Part shown: positions 10,441-19,472 of the stretch, piece after piece | Layout: each line of letters opens with the position of its first letter | Position numbering within the stretch: position 1 is the first letter of the stretch | Notes under the pieces: generated by a model | Told to the model about the DNA's origin: nothing | The model's database searches: none | Seen by the model: the letters and a program-made list of their open reading frames with translations, nothing else | Origin: Chromera velia | Taxonomy: Eukaryota; Sar; Chromeraceae | Length of the DNA: 24,041 nt | Assembly (NCBI GenBank): GCA_018398765.1 | Contig: JAHBMJ010001858.1 | Location: 1,606 to 25,646, forward strand | Reading direction: 5' to 3' | Position numbers and translations under genes: made by a program

Positions 10441-10600
10441 TATGCATATGGGCTTTGGGGCGGCACGGTCGGGCTTTGGTAGGCCCGCGCCTTCGGCACA
10501 GTCGGGTTTTGGCATGGGTTGTATGGCTGCACCTTCGGCACGGTCGCCGGGTGGGCTTTAGTAGGCCTGCGCCTTCGGCACGGTCGGGCTTTGGCTTTGA
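10441..10600. repeat. GC-rich minisatellite, about four copies of roughly 40 bp
   Basis: Imperfect units containing CCTTCGGCACGGTCG followed by GGGCTTT-type sequence start near 10455, 10491, 10532 and 10570. The composition is unlike the flanking AT-richer DNA. It lies upstream of the OTU gene start, in non-coding DNA as far as I can tell. Confidence 0.6.
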
Positions 10601-10739
10601 TGGCCGCTCCGGATCAACCATAGGAAGCCTTCTTGAGGGTAACGTCGACTCCTCTCCGACAGGCATTCCTTTCATCAGCTCCCACCAAGCAACCAAGAGT
10701 TGCAGCTTCCTCCCCCAGGCTGGCCCACCTTCCTGATGA

Positions 10740-11205
10740 TCAAAAAAGTTTAATTATCACTTCCTGGGCGGGGTGAAGGGAAAGAGAGGGCCCGTTTCGG
10801 GGTACCGGCATGTACTCCACACCATCTGGATTCACATATGCCCCTGCTGGGGCAAAAGGGAGGAGGAGGTGACCTCAGGGGTTCCCTCCGGCAGCACTTC
10901 GATCAATTTTTTATTTGAAAGGGAGTGCCTTACTCCCCTGAAGACTCTGCTCTCATCAGAACCTGCTTCGGGGCACACAACTGGGCATAGAACGTCTGCA
11001 AACAACCAATCAAAGAGCAGAAACAAACAAGCACTCAAGCGTGCGAGGCGGTCTGCTGAAATGAAATACATGCAAAATTTCTTAGCAAATCTCATGAAGA
11101 GATCCCCACCTTCATCATGCGGGCGCTGCCGTGGTTTGGCAGAAGTGGGTTGTCGCACTTACTGGCGGCTAGGCCGGCGGCAGAAGCAACATTTCTCACA
11201 ATAAA
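10740..11205 (-). CDS. partial multi-exon gene related to the secreted-protein family (copy D)
   Basis: Three exon-like stretches. The first (about 11205-11110) begins FIVRNVASAAG, matching exon 2 of copy B (FIVGNVTSTAD) and strongly similar in DNA; it ends MMK before a GTGGGG donor. The second (acceptor TGGTTGTTTGCAG, start 10995) encodes TFYAQLCAPKQVLMRAESS and crosses TAA at 10932-10930. The third (acceptor CCCTTTTGCCCCAG, start 10846) encodes AYVNPDGVEYMPVPRNG and ends at TGA 10742-10740. The acceptor of the first exon reads AA where copy B has AG, so it may not be spliced in. Phases between exons two and three do not fit simply. No domain recognised; a decayed or alternatively spliced paralogue is possible. 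Confidence 0.4.
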
Positions 11206-11899
11206 ACGTTACATCAAAACACAGACAAACACACGAATCAGGTACGCGATTGAACCATTCAGAGATCTGCATGAATTCATGTTGTCGCATAAGGGGGTCA
11301 AAGCAGGAGAAAGTTTCGTTCAGTTGACTTTCTCTTTCTTACCCATTCAATCTAGCATTCAATGAACCAACCAATCAATCAATTGATCGATCAATCAATC
11401 CACCAAGTGGAAATATATATCAAAAAGCGTGTTAGCACTGACTCAGCAGAACAACTGACTCCCCAAGCTGGTCTCACTTCCATGTTTACGACCTAAAGGA
11501 GCAACAAAACAGACGGGATAGTCAGACCTCGATCACGCAGAATTCTCTTTGTCCATTCCCCGCATATGAGCACACCTCTCGAAGCTTACTCTTGACTGAC
11601 CATCTGCTCGAGTGTTTCGACATCTGCATGCACTCATTAACAAATGGGAGGGGGCAGGGGATGAATGGAACGGAAAATGTAGAAATAGTCACATGCAACA
11701 CAAAAGGATCCGGAGTAGAAATTTTGGACTCGATGATTCCATCAGAGAAGGAATGTACTCAAGTGAAGGGTCGAATCAATAGAGGGGATGTCACATGTGG
11801 AAGAGGCTACAAATCGAAAGATTTGAATTCAACCATGGCAACAGCAAACAAGACTAAACAGACGGACATACATCCATGAAAATAAGAGGAAAGAAACAC
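11206..11899. other. intergenic or intronic region, no gene supported
   Basis: Contains a CAATCAATCAATTGATCGATCAATC-type simple repeat near 11369-11400 and a TGCATGCA site at 11625. A 95-codon plus-strand frame (11592-11879) has no supporting splice signals or motif. Confidence 0.5.
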
Positions 11900-11942
11900 T
11901 GACTGACCATCTGTATCAAGCTTGTCGGGGAAGTACAGCTGT

Positions 11943-12516
11943 TCATTGTGATTCTCTCCCAACTCCTGTCACTGCATCTGAATGCACAATCCCTAAGAGC
12001 TCTTGGAGAGTTTGCAGGTGACGTGAGTATAGAGCAGTATAGAGACTAGATTTGCCTCCCACAAAATCCTGAGGATCTACGGCAAACGTGTTGATGCTGT
12101 ACACGCTGCTGTGCTTTGCCATAACTTTGTTGTCGGCGGTAGAAGTAACATTTCCCACAATAAAAGGCTGCATTTAAATATAAAAAAACACACAAATCAG
12201 GTATGAAAGAATGAGAGTGAAAGTGGCATCTTTTTCTGTTGCTACAGGTGTCCATGGCAGGAAGAAAAACTCTGACTGCCTTTTTGAAGTGTCTGGAAGG
12301 GGGAACGCACATTGAGGAGTCAAAAATCAGTTACCAGAAAATCAGTTTACTTGATCAAGGTCAGTCAATCCATGACCATGACTCGCTATCTTCAAGAAGA
12401 CTTACGTAGCTGCCATAGCTCCGAATCTTATCGTGGATGGAGGGATATCTTGAAGTTAGTCGGCCTGACGCGGTGACAGCACCAATACCGAACAACAGAA
12501 TCCCAATTCGGGCCAT
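11943..12516 (-). CDS. small secreted protein, signal-peptide copy B (most intact family member)
   Basis: Exon 1, 12516-12406 (37 codons), opens with a clear signal peptide, MARIGILLFGIGAVTASG, and ends at a perfect donor GTAAGT. The intron is 12405-12168 (238 nt), ending in a T-rich tract and AAATGCAG. Exon 2 starts in the same phase at 12167 (PFIVGNVTSTADNKV, AKHSSVYSINTFAVD) and runs to TGA 11945-11943. A 10-bp tandem duplication at 12026-12045 shifts the frame near the end; with one copy the tail becomes Cys-containing (THVTCKLS) and meets a TGA slightly later in the other frame. A further possible exon (LYFPDKLDTD, donor GTCAGT) lies at about 11935-11905. The SINTFAVD part resembles HSINVLVM of the Cys-rich exon at 4.6 kb, suggesting one family. 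Likely secreted or surface protein; function unknown. Confidence 0.6.
12026..12045. repeat. 10-bp tandem duplication inside a coding frame
   Basis: AGTATAGAGC followed by AGTATAGAGA. The length is not a multiple of three and it changes the minus-strand frame of secreted-protein copy B near its C-terminus. Confidence 0.8.
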
Positions 12517-12702
12517 ATTATAAATAACGTCAACTGTTGTTTGCTATATTTATAGACCAGATGAAGCAACAACAAAGAAGAAATTGCAGTATTTGCCAGA
12601 ATTGTAGCTGCCACTCTGGTCATGGTTGGAGGGAAGTAGTGCAGGTAGACGGGACGCGATGGCCACATCGACACCGAATAACAGAATCAAAGTTCGGATC
12701 AT
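12517..12702 (-). pseudogene. signal-peptide copy C, tandem duplicate of the 5' end of copy B
   Basis: ATG 12702-12700 opens MIRTLILLFGVDVAIAS, a signal peptide like copies A and B, then GSYNSGKYC. The same CAAACAACAGTT block stands upstream (12710-12734). The start lies exactly 186 bp upstream of the copy B start, so the promoter plus first exon has been duplicated in tandem. No donor is seen at the expected place. The frame is open into copy B if TAA and TAG are sense, so a doubled leader is formally possible, but a truncated duplicate is more likely. Confidence 0.5.
12529..12554 (-). promoter_or_regulatory. TATAAATA box and conserved CAAACAACAGTTGAC block of copy B
   Basis: On the minus strand TATAAATATAGCAAACAACAGTTGAC lies about 15-40 nt upstream of the copy B ATG. 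The CAAACAACAGTT part is shared with copies A and C. A TATA-like element so close to the ATG implies a very short 5' UTR, if it is functional. Confidence 0.4.
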
Positions 12703-12762
12703 TCTGGACGGTAAACTGTTGTTTGACTGTATAGGCAGAAATTGTAGGAAGCGGTTGGCATG

Positions 12763-14385
12763 TGGAGAACTCTCAGTTCCTGCATATCAGATACCGTAAC
12801 GGAAAGAAGGCGCAGAAAGCAAATTTCAAGGTGCAAGAGGGCCAAGGAGGAAGGGAGAGATGCAACGATTAACGCAGGTATGGAGAGCTAAGCAAAAAAA
12901 GTGATATGGAGAGATATGGAGGCAGACAGTCAGCTAGAGGGAGCGGATTTGAAGGAAAGGAAAAAGAAACAAGAAGATTCTGATGTGGGGCAAGCCAAGA
13001 GCTTTGTGGTAGAATTGTCGTCGGAGGTTCAAGTTGGTTTGTTTTGGCTTCGTTTGCTTGGTGTGAACAACACCCTACACCCACAGTGACTGCGAAACAA
13101 ACCGTAACAAACCTATCCATCCAAACCTAACCCTCCCCTACAACAACCCACACAAACCAAAGAGAATTTGGAATGCACCTGACTAATCTTCAGAGAGACG
13201 CTCTCCCACTGATCAACCAAATAGCAACCCCCCCCTCCAGAGAGAGGAAGGGAGCCTGGTCTCCGCCTTTGCCCCCTCTATGGCCCACAGGACCCCGGCC
13301 CTGGAAAAGCGTGACAACGTCGCCACCACCAGGGAGGCGAGCAGACAGACCCGGACCCCCAACCACTCAGATAGAAATGGAAGAGAACGGAGTCTCTGAA
13401 CGTCAAGCGCCCTATTGTCGAAGTGTCAATGGCAGAGGAAGTAGAGACGGGGAGAGTCAATTAATGATGGTCAATGTCATTGAGAGGTGAGAAGAAAGCC
13501 TGAAGATTCAAAACAACTGTCGAGGCATATGGATGGTGCATATTGGCACCAAGAAAAGAAACGCATACACAAAGTTAAGGACCAAAGCAATGCTCCTGTT
13601 TCAATCAACACAGAAGGTGGTGCACAGCATTGTCTCACTTTTCTATCTGATGAAAGAGACGATTCACAATAAATGAACGCTCTAAGATAGACAGATAGGT
13701 GCATGGATACACTGAAAGACAAAAACACGTCACGTCCGAAAATGCTAGGGGGCCGATGTCCACTGAAAATTGACTTACGAGGGGCAAATCCAATCTATGT
13801 CACAGTGCACGCCCTCTCTCTATTCTTCTCTCAGCGATTTCTCCTTCTCCCTTCCGCAGCTTTCTTCCTGCTTCCATTGTTTTTACGATGGTCTTGTATT
13901 CTTCTTTTCTTCTTTTTTTTCCATTCCTCCCTTCATCAGAATACGGTCTAGAATCTAGTGTGAACGATCCCAGACAGGTAAATGGAAACTTAGTGTTCGT
14001 TTACAGAGAAGAACTGTCAAACGTACGGTCTTATTTCTTAGCCATTGGAAAGGCCTTTTACACTTTGAGACGGTTGGTAAATCAAACATGTACGCATGGG
14101 CACCTTTAGAAAAAGTCGCAATAGCATGCTTTAATTACAATTTGTTCTATATTTAATTCTGCATTTATCGCTTGTACTTGCGTGCGGGATATTGCTTTGC
14201 ACATTGGTCTATGCATCCTACGCCCGCGAGTCTTGTTTGTTACTTTACGGCTCTTTCTTTCCTTATACGTAGCGGTAGCAAGGAGGGAAATCACTTCACT
14301 TAAAAGGGCGGAGTAGATGCAACGATGTCCTCCCCAAATACTGTAACAGAGGACAGTGACTGTACTGTATTACACTCTATTAAAT
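12763..14385. other. about 1.6 kb without a supported gene
   Basis: Several short open frames occur on both strands around 12870-13120, 13170-13490 and 13700-14110, but I see no matching splice pairs, domains or family resemblance. The segment near 13270-13400 is GC-richer and open in more than one frame. Pyrimidine-rich tracts lie at 13820-13935. Confidence 0.5.
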
Positions 14386-14520
14386 AAAAAAAAATTTTTT
14401 TATAGCATTTTAGGGCATTACTAGGCCTATTTTAACATCTGAAACTAATTTTAACTACTTTTAATACTTAATTAAATACTTAGCAATGTGTAATATGACA
14501 TGCATAATTTTTTTACTGCT
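14380..14520. other. AT-rich block upstream of the MYND gene
   Basis: About 140 bp, strongly AT-rich with A and T runs and repeated TTTTAACT/TTTTAATACTT motifs. It resembles the AT-rich blocks at 1270-1440 and 5790-5950. Confidence 0.5.
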
Positions 14521-14563
14521 TGTCCCCCTAAGTTTATCATACTAGAATGGTAGTAGAACCTAT

Positions 14564-15340
14564 ATGGAGTCAGAATGCAGCACACAGGACACCAAAGCAA
14601 AACAAACAAACCCCCGGGCCTCCCCCTCTAACACCCCTACCCCCTCCCTCTACTCCAGAGGCTCAACCACCTCTAGACCAAACGAAGCCAGTCGCTCCTC
14701 GATGTTGAATGCAGAGGACCTAGCAGAGACTTCCTCGACCACCGCAGGCCTCCCCGAAGCACCCAGAGGTTGACTTTTGGTTGGGGTCCCTCTTGCCCTC
14801 CCTTGCGCTGTTTTGGAGGCGGTCGGCCCTCATTGGTGGACATACTAGCACGAGGGTAGAGGAGATTCCATGGACGCCTTCGTCCACCAAGAAGGGTCCT
14901 AGGGGGCAAGGTCCTGGGTGAGGATGGCAGAAGGAACTTGGATGGAGAGGGGGCAGTTTGATGCCCTCGCAAACATGGGCATCATCACGAACGGCAACTC
15001 CTGGAGGGTGCTGGGCTCGAGATGTTGTTTGTCCGTGTGGGTGCCTTCCTTCTCCGCTCGTACACTAGAGGGGTTCAACGTGAAGACATTCCTGGAGGCG
15101 ATGAAGAGGCTCCTTGAATGTCCCGTCCTTGTCGTCGTAGAGATGGCTTTGGGTGTGTATCTGTTGGCTTCAAGAGACGGCAAGATATATGCCGTTTGTG
15201 GTAGGGTGTCGGCGCGTATCCAAAAATGCTCCGGGTGTCATTACACCCGATATTGTATGCTCTTGTCGCTGTCAGAAGAAGGACTGGAGGCGATACTATC
15301 AGAGTGTCTGCCCCACCCTCCGGGCCGTCTGGCTGACTGA
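14564..15340 (+). pseudogene. MYND-type zinc-finger gene, frame-shifted in the finger
   Basis: The only convincing plus-strand gene. ATG at 14564 opens a Ser/Thr/Pro-rich exon reaching AGAG|GTTGAC near 14769, a plausible donor that removes the in-frame TGA at 14771. The second part runs in the same frame from about 14774 through TAG at 14846-14848 and TAG at 14900-14902, with TFLEAMKRLL-like helical sequence, to a MYND half-finger: AVC, then KCSGCHYTRYC. The second half, CRCQKKDWRRYYQSVC, is intact but in another frame (15262-15318). The gap between halves is four bases too long, so the finger is split by a frameshift. MYND domains bind zinc and mediate protein contacts, often in transcriptional regulators. 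A decayed copy fits best; a real frameshifted gene or sequence error is possible. Confidence 0.6.
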
Positions 15341-15476
15341 CTGACTGAGGACTGACTGATCGATTGATTGACTAATTGAAAAACCAAAGGGCCCTCCATG
15401 ACCGTCACATACGCTCTCTGGCCGTCTCTGCATGATGTTATATGAACAATTTTGTAAATGTTCTTTTGTGTAGATC

Positions 15477-15530
15477 ATCATCCTAAACTTTATAGATTTT
15501 TCTCATCCTAAACTTTATAGATTTTCCTAG
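15477..15530. repeat. 25-bp tandem repeat, two copies
   Basis: TCCTAAACTTTATAGATTTT occurs at 15481 and again at 15506, separated by a period of 25 bp. Downstream is a GTACCATAATCGTACTGTAC near-palindrome (15552-15571). Confidence 0.85.
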
Positions 15531-16844
15531 GATGGCTTTGGAAAGCCACTGTACCATAATCGTACTGTACTTTAGCTAGAATTTCAAAAAACACCATACC
15601 GTACTTTGGCAACCCTGCGCCGAGGGGGTAGGCTTGGGTGTCTGCTGGAGCTTGCAGGGGGCAGATAAGACCGTCTGTGCTGCATGGTCTCCTGTGCCGG
15701 ACACATTAGTACGAGGTGCACCTTCCTCCTAACCTATAGCATACACAGCATTCGCTCGCCTTCACCTCTTGTGAGTTCCGGGGTGGGGGGGTAGGTGTTT
15801 TGGTGCTGTGTCTGGCTGCTGTACCTTCATCTTCACCTTCGCTGTCCGAATGCTCTGAGTCCACCAGATCAAGGAGTTTGTGATCCTCTTCCTCTTTTTC
15901 CCTTTCCTTGCCACCCTGCCTCTCCTTCCATATCTTTTTAAAGCGCCGCTCGCGGACTCTCTTGTCCGCTACCCATTTACACCTCTCAAGGGGGTCTGTT
16001 GGGGCTTTGTCCGGCACTCCTAGGTACCCCTTTGGGAGGGTAGGGGTCTCGGCTGGTATGTCACTGAGGCTTTTGGGGGTTTGCATATGTGTATGTGGGG
16101 GGGGTTATGTCTGTGGGGTGAATGTCTGCGGAGGTGCTGGTGGTTGGAAGAAGGCTGCTTTTGGGGTGTCGCTGAGGCTTTCTGGGGTCTGTGGGTGTGT
16201 CTGCGTGTATGTACGTGTATGCGGGGTGGGTGGCTTTAGGGGTTCTAGTGGTTGGAAGGGGGCTGCCTCTGGAGTGTCGCTGAGGCTTTCTGGGGTCTGT
16301 GGGTATGTGTGCGTATGTGTGTATGTATGCGGGGTAGGTGGCTTCGGGGGTTCTGGTGGTTGGAAGGGAGCTGCCTCTGGGGTGTTGCTGAGGCTTTCTA
16401 GGGTCTATAGGTAATACACTATATGTGCATGTGTGTGCGTGTATGCAGGGTAGGTGGCTTCGGGGGTTCTGGTGGTTGGAAAGGGGCTGCCTCTGGGGTG
16501 TTGCTAAGGCTTTCTGGGGTCTGTGGGTATGTGTGCGTGTGTGTGTATGTATGTGGGGTGGGTGGTTTCGGGGGTTCTGGTGGTTGGAAGGGGGCTGCCT
16601 CTAGAGTGTCACTGAGGCTTTCTGGGGTCTGTACGTCGCTCGGTTCTAAGCTTTTCTTTTTTTTCCTTCTACATTTTGTGTTACTATCATGAATCATCTT
16701 TTCATTACTTCGAGCAAGTAATCCATACTATTAGATCAATCAATGCATTTGACACCTCAGACAACACCTTTATTCTCCTTCTTTTCTTTCTCTCCTTTCT
16801 TTTTCTCTCTTTCCTTCCCAAGCACCTTAGTCCCCATTCTTTGC
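15478..16844 (-). CDS. Pro-rich repeat protein, Lys/Arg-rich first exon, 36-residue repeats
   Basis: A strong acceptor (CGTCTCTGTTCAG) precedes 16844. The first exon is basic (RKERKRKERKKRRR) and ends near a GTATGG donor around 16735. A second stretch (ATG 16697) leads into about six 36-residue units of the type PESLSDTPEAAPFQPPEPPKPP followed by a His-Thr/Tyr-Thr linker. An 8-bp insertion after 16412 breaks the frame between units; the lower units continue through TAG 16407-16405 and TAA 16107-16105. The C-terminal part is GYLGVPDKAP, then a basic helix (VADKRVRERRFKKIW) and an acidic Glu/Asp-Ser segment to TAA 15708-15706, with the frame open to TGA 15480-15478. No known domain. It may belong with the exons at 16960-17268 and 17600-18776 as one long gene. 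Confidence 0.5.
16063..16640. repeat. 108-bp coding minisatellite, six copies
   Basis: The marker GCTGAGGCTT (or one-base variants) occurs at 16063, 16171, 16279, 16387, 16503 and 16611: spacings 108, 108, 108, 116, 108. One hundred and eight bases is exactly 36 codons. The 116-bp unit carries an extra ATACACTA. Confidence 0.9.
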
Positions 16845-16959
16845 CTGAACAGAGACGAAAAACAGTCAGAATGCAAAGAGATACAGTCACAAGTACAAAC
16901 TGCAGGTAACCTCGATATATGCACACACTTCTCTTCTCTTCCCATATTCTCTCTCTCTC

Positions 16960-17268
16960 TCACACACCTCGTGGCACCTCTTATCTGCCTACTCTCACAG
17001 CTGCACTCCGAGTCTCCCTGTCTTCTCCTTGAGTTTTTGACATGCTGAGGCGTGATCTCAGGCAACTGGATGACTAGGATATTGGCATCATGAACTTTCC
17101 GTCCCCATTGTGTATCATTGCGTATGTGTAGAGCGCGACCCCACTATAATCAACTGGTAATGCACTTTGGAGTCTGGGCAATAAAGAGTGCACACGACCG
17201 TATGGGAGCTCAATACGGTCGCCAACGGTGCTCCTTGTAGTGACTGAGGCTACGCTTGGTCTCTGCAT
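16960..17268 (-). CDS. hypothetical exon, 102 codons, read through TAG and TAA
   Basis: An ATG at 17268-17266 (or an acceptor ACAGATGCAG ending at 17264) begins RPSVASVTTRSTVGDRIEL, then LPVDYSGVALYTYAMIHNGD. The frame crosses TAG at 17076-17074 and TAA at 16983-16981 and ends at TGA 16962-16960. Between the two TARs it stays polar and protein-like (SMSKTQGEDRETR). No family recognised. Placed between two same-strand coding blocks, it may be a middle exon of one gene running from 18776 to 15478. Confidence 0.45.
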
Positions 17269-17599
17269 CTGTATGTGTAACTCCTTCTGTCAGCACAGCA
17301 GAGTAAAAGTCATGCATGGATCAATCACTCCAAACAAAGCGTGCATAGTACCTCATCTCTGGAAGAAATGGACACGAGATTGATATCAACGAGTCAGACT
17401 TGAGATCTACTGTGCTCTTCTCCTTCTCCCTACAAAGCCCTTTTCCTTCTCTTCCTTCCGTATCACTTGAATTGTTCTCTCCACTTACTGGCAGCACGCA
17501 TTCTCTCTATCTGCAGCAAGTTACTCCCCAGGATGACTCGGAGCCCATTCATTCCTTACCATCTATGGTCAAATTCCTAACCATTCCTTACTTACCCCC

Positions 17600-18776
17600 T
17601 CAAAATTTTCTCCAACGAACTACACATCCGATACGGTCATGCACAAAACAGCATACATACACCAAACGATTTGACCGAAGTTCAACACACGTCGGTCGCC
17701 AGAACTAATCCATTTTGAGCATTCGTCTCGCTTCTGCTTCTCGCTATTCATGCTCTTGCAAGCGTTCTTTGTGTCTCTCCTTCTTCCTCTGTCTTTGCAC
17801 TCGTGCCCTCTCGGCTCTGCCTTCACGTTCCTGATAGGCGAGCCTTTCTCTCTCTAGTTCTCTCTCCACCATCTCATTCAACCTCTTTGTGTCCTCTCTC
17901 CACATTCCTCCAATATAAACCATTGGACCCCATGCATTAATAAACCTTGGTGCCCTTTCATCAACCAACTCTGAAGACGACGCTTTCATCTCCTCCACCT
18001 CAGGAAGAGAATCAACTTTCTTTCCTTCTGGTACCTTTGTCGGCACCCTGTCGTCTCTTTTGTTTGAACCCCCATCTGTGCCTCTCTCCTTCTTTTCTCC
18101 ACTTGGGTACTTCAGTAGGTGTTCTCTGTCTGCCTCCACTGGAGAGTATGGAGGAGACAACACTTTAGTACGCAGTACCTCCTTCGGGGTCTTTGCACTT
18201 CGTTGCCTCTCATTTCGATTTCGTTCATCCACTTCACCCTCCTGACTGGATATCATAGACACATCCCTTCTGTCCGCTTCCAGTCGTGAAGCAGCAGAAG
18301 GCAGAGATGTTTCCACAGAAGACTTGGTTTTCAAGAGTGGGATGCACGTCTAGGATGCACGTCCTTTGTACAGTTTGAATACAACGCGGCTTCTGAGGAG
18401 CTCCATACTCCTGAATGCTCTTCTTCACAACGCGTACTACCTCGGCTGTCGGCGTTGCTACGTGCAAAGCAAACATCTCCTTCCTTCACGCAGCTGCCAT
18501 CATGTGACGACTCCTTCTGGTTCTTTTTTTCCGCACCTGAGATGTCTGAACAGCTACAACAGACACGTTGGCATCAATCCTGGCGGTATTTGATGCAGTC
18601 TTGACGTTGTCCATGCAAGTCACCTCCAGAATACCTTGAGCAATCTCTCTCATCTCAGAGAATGCTTCTTCTGGATGGCGGGCGATTTCAAGAAATGTAT
18701 TCTGCTTCAACCTCTCAGCCCGCTCCAACAACACCGACACTTTCTCCAACGCTGACACCAGACTGAATCCATCCAT
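17600..18776 (-). CDS. Lys/Glu/Arg-rich helical protein, unknown function
   Basis: ATG 18776 opens an 80-codon exon of predicted helix (SALEKVSVLLERAERLKQ, FLEIARHPEEAF) ending at CAG|GTGCGG (18537). After a 60-nt intron the frame resumes at 18476 (MFALHVATPTAEVVRVVKK). A 13-bp tandem duplication at 18341-18363 then shifts frame; with one copy it passes straight into PLLKTKSSVETSLPSA and a long charged region ending in a helix of ERERLAYQEREGRAERARV type. TAG at 17746-17744 falls inside that helix (RLQEHE, TAG, REAEARRMLKMD), followed by TAG 17707-17705 and TGA 17602-17600. No domain recognised; the tail suggests a coiled-coil or nucleic-acid-associated protein. It may splice onward to the exon at 17268. 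Confidence 0.6.
18341..18363. repeat. 13-bp tandem duplication inside a coding frame
   Basis: GATGCACGTCTAG is followed directly by GATGCACGTC. The extra 13 bases change the minus-strand frame; one copy gives a continuous frame through both flanks. Confidence 0.85.
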
Positions 18777-18779
18777 TTC

Positions 18780-19130
18780 CTCGCAGGAAACTCACAGGTT
18801 TCAAACTATTGATTTCTCACAGAATGAAGAGCGATGTACATTCGCAGAAATACGCAACGCTTCATCAATCTGACTTCTGGGTTCACGAGTCCGGAGCAGT
18901 GAGGCTGCGATACCTCAGAGCTGCGCTCAGCGAACAATTTAGTCAACCTGGTCGAAACCTGCTCTGCTATACCATACTGTAAGGTCTGTACGGGGCTAGT
19001 AGGTTCAGGCGTTATCCGTATACACCCTCTAGAGAAGGAGGGTAAGAGTTTGACCTAGAAGAGTTCATACAACGTTCCGTTGAACAGCATAGTCAATCGT
19101 TGCATTTCGAGCAGACAGGCCGATTGATGT
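18780..19130. other. upstream region of the 18776 gene, nothing recognised
   Basis: No long frame, repeat or RNA gene seen. It should hold the promoter of the gene starting at 18776; no clear TATA element was found. Confidence 0.4.
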
Positions 19131-19181
19131 CACTTCAGTTCGTTCTGCGTCGTACCACATTTATTGAAGTCCGCGTGCGCC

Positions 19182-19472
19182 TCACGGCTTGTCTTGCAAT
19201 GCCTTGCGGCGCCGCCACTCCGCAGGTCCGTCGCCTGCCCGCCGCTCGTGGCCGGCCTACAACCTCGTGTAAACCGTTCTCGGCACAGGGCAGACCTGTG
19301 TGGGCCGGCCAGAGAGGTCTGATGCGCTTCGGCGCTTTCTCTGGAAGCCGCACATCGGGCATTCGGCATTGGAGCGGGAGTCCAATCCTCCAGACATAAA
19401 TCCTAATCCTAATCTGGCCCCATACATGTTTAACTCCTTTAGAATTCCAGTCTGATTCCCACTGCCAGGCAT
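19182..19472 (-). CDS. possible exon in a GC-rich island, CPMCG motif
   Basis: A GC-rich, CpG-dense block (about 19160-19400) stands out from its neighbours. In one minus frame it encodes AECPMCGFQRKRRSAS and RPTQVCPVPRTVYTRL, crosses TAG at 19259-19257 and ends at TGA 19184-19182. CPMCG could be half of a zinc ribbon. The other two minus frames and one plus frame are also open because of base composition, so the coding frame is not certain and the block may be non-coding. Confidence 0.25.

Noticed and set aside
15254-15276. 21-nt ultra-short intron in the MYND finger
   Set aside because: GTATG...CAG fits intron borders, but its removal joins the finger in the wrong frame and deletes a zinc ligand.
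15908-16414. 168-codon plus-strand Gly/Val/Cys-rich frame
   Set aside because: It is produced by the GT-rich side of the 108-bp minisatellite. The minus frame has the regular PESLS...PPEPPKPP unit.
16063-16640. CRISPR-like array
   Set aside because: Direct tandem repeats with no unique spacers, coding, in a eukaryotic context.
19160-19400. tRNA or 5S rRNA gene in the GC-rich island
   Set aside because: No cloverleaf, A/B box pair or 5S-like internal promoter could be recognised by eye. No tRNA gene was recognised elsewhere in the window.
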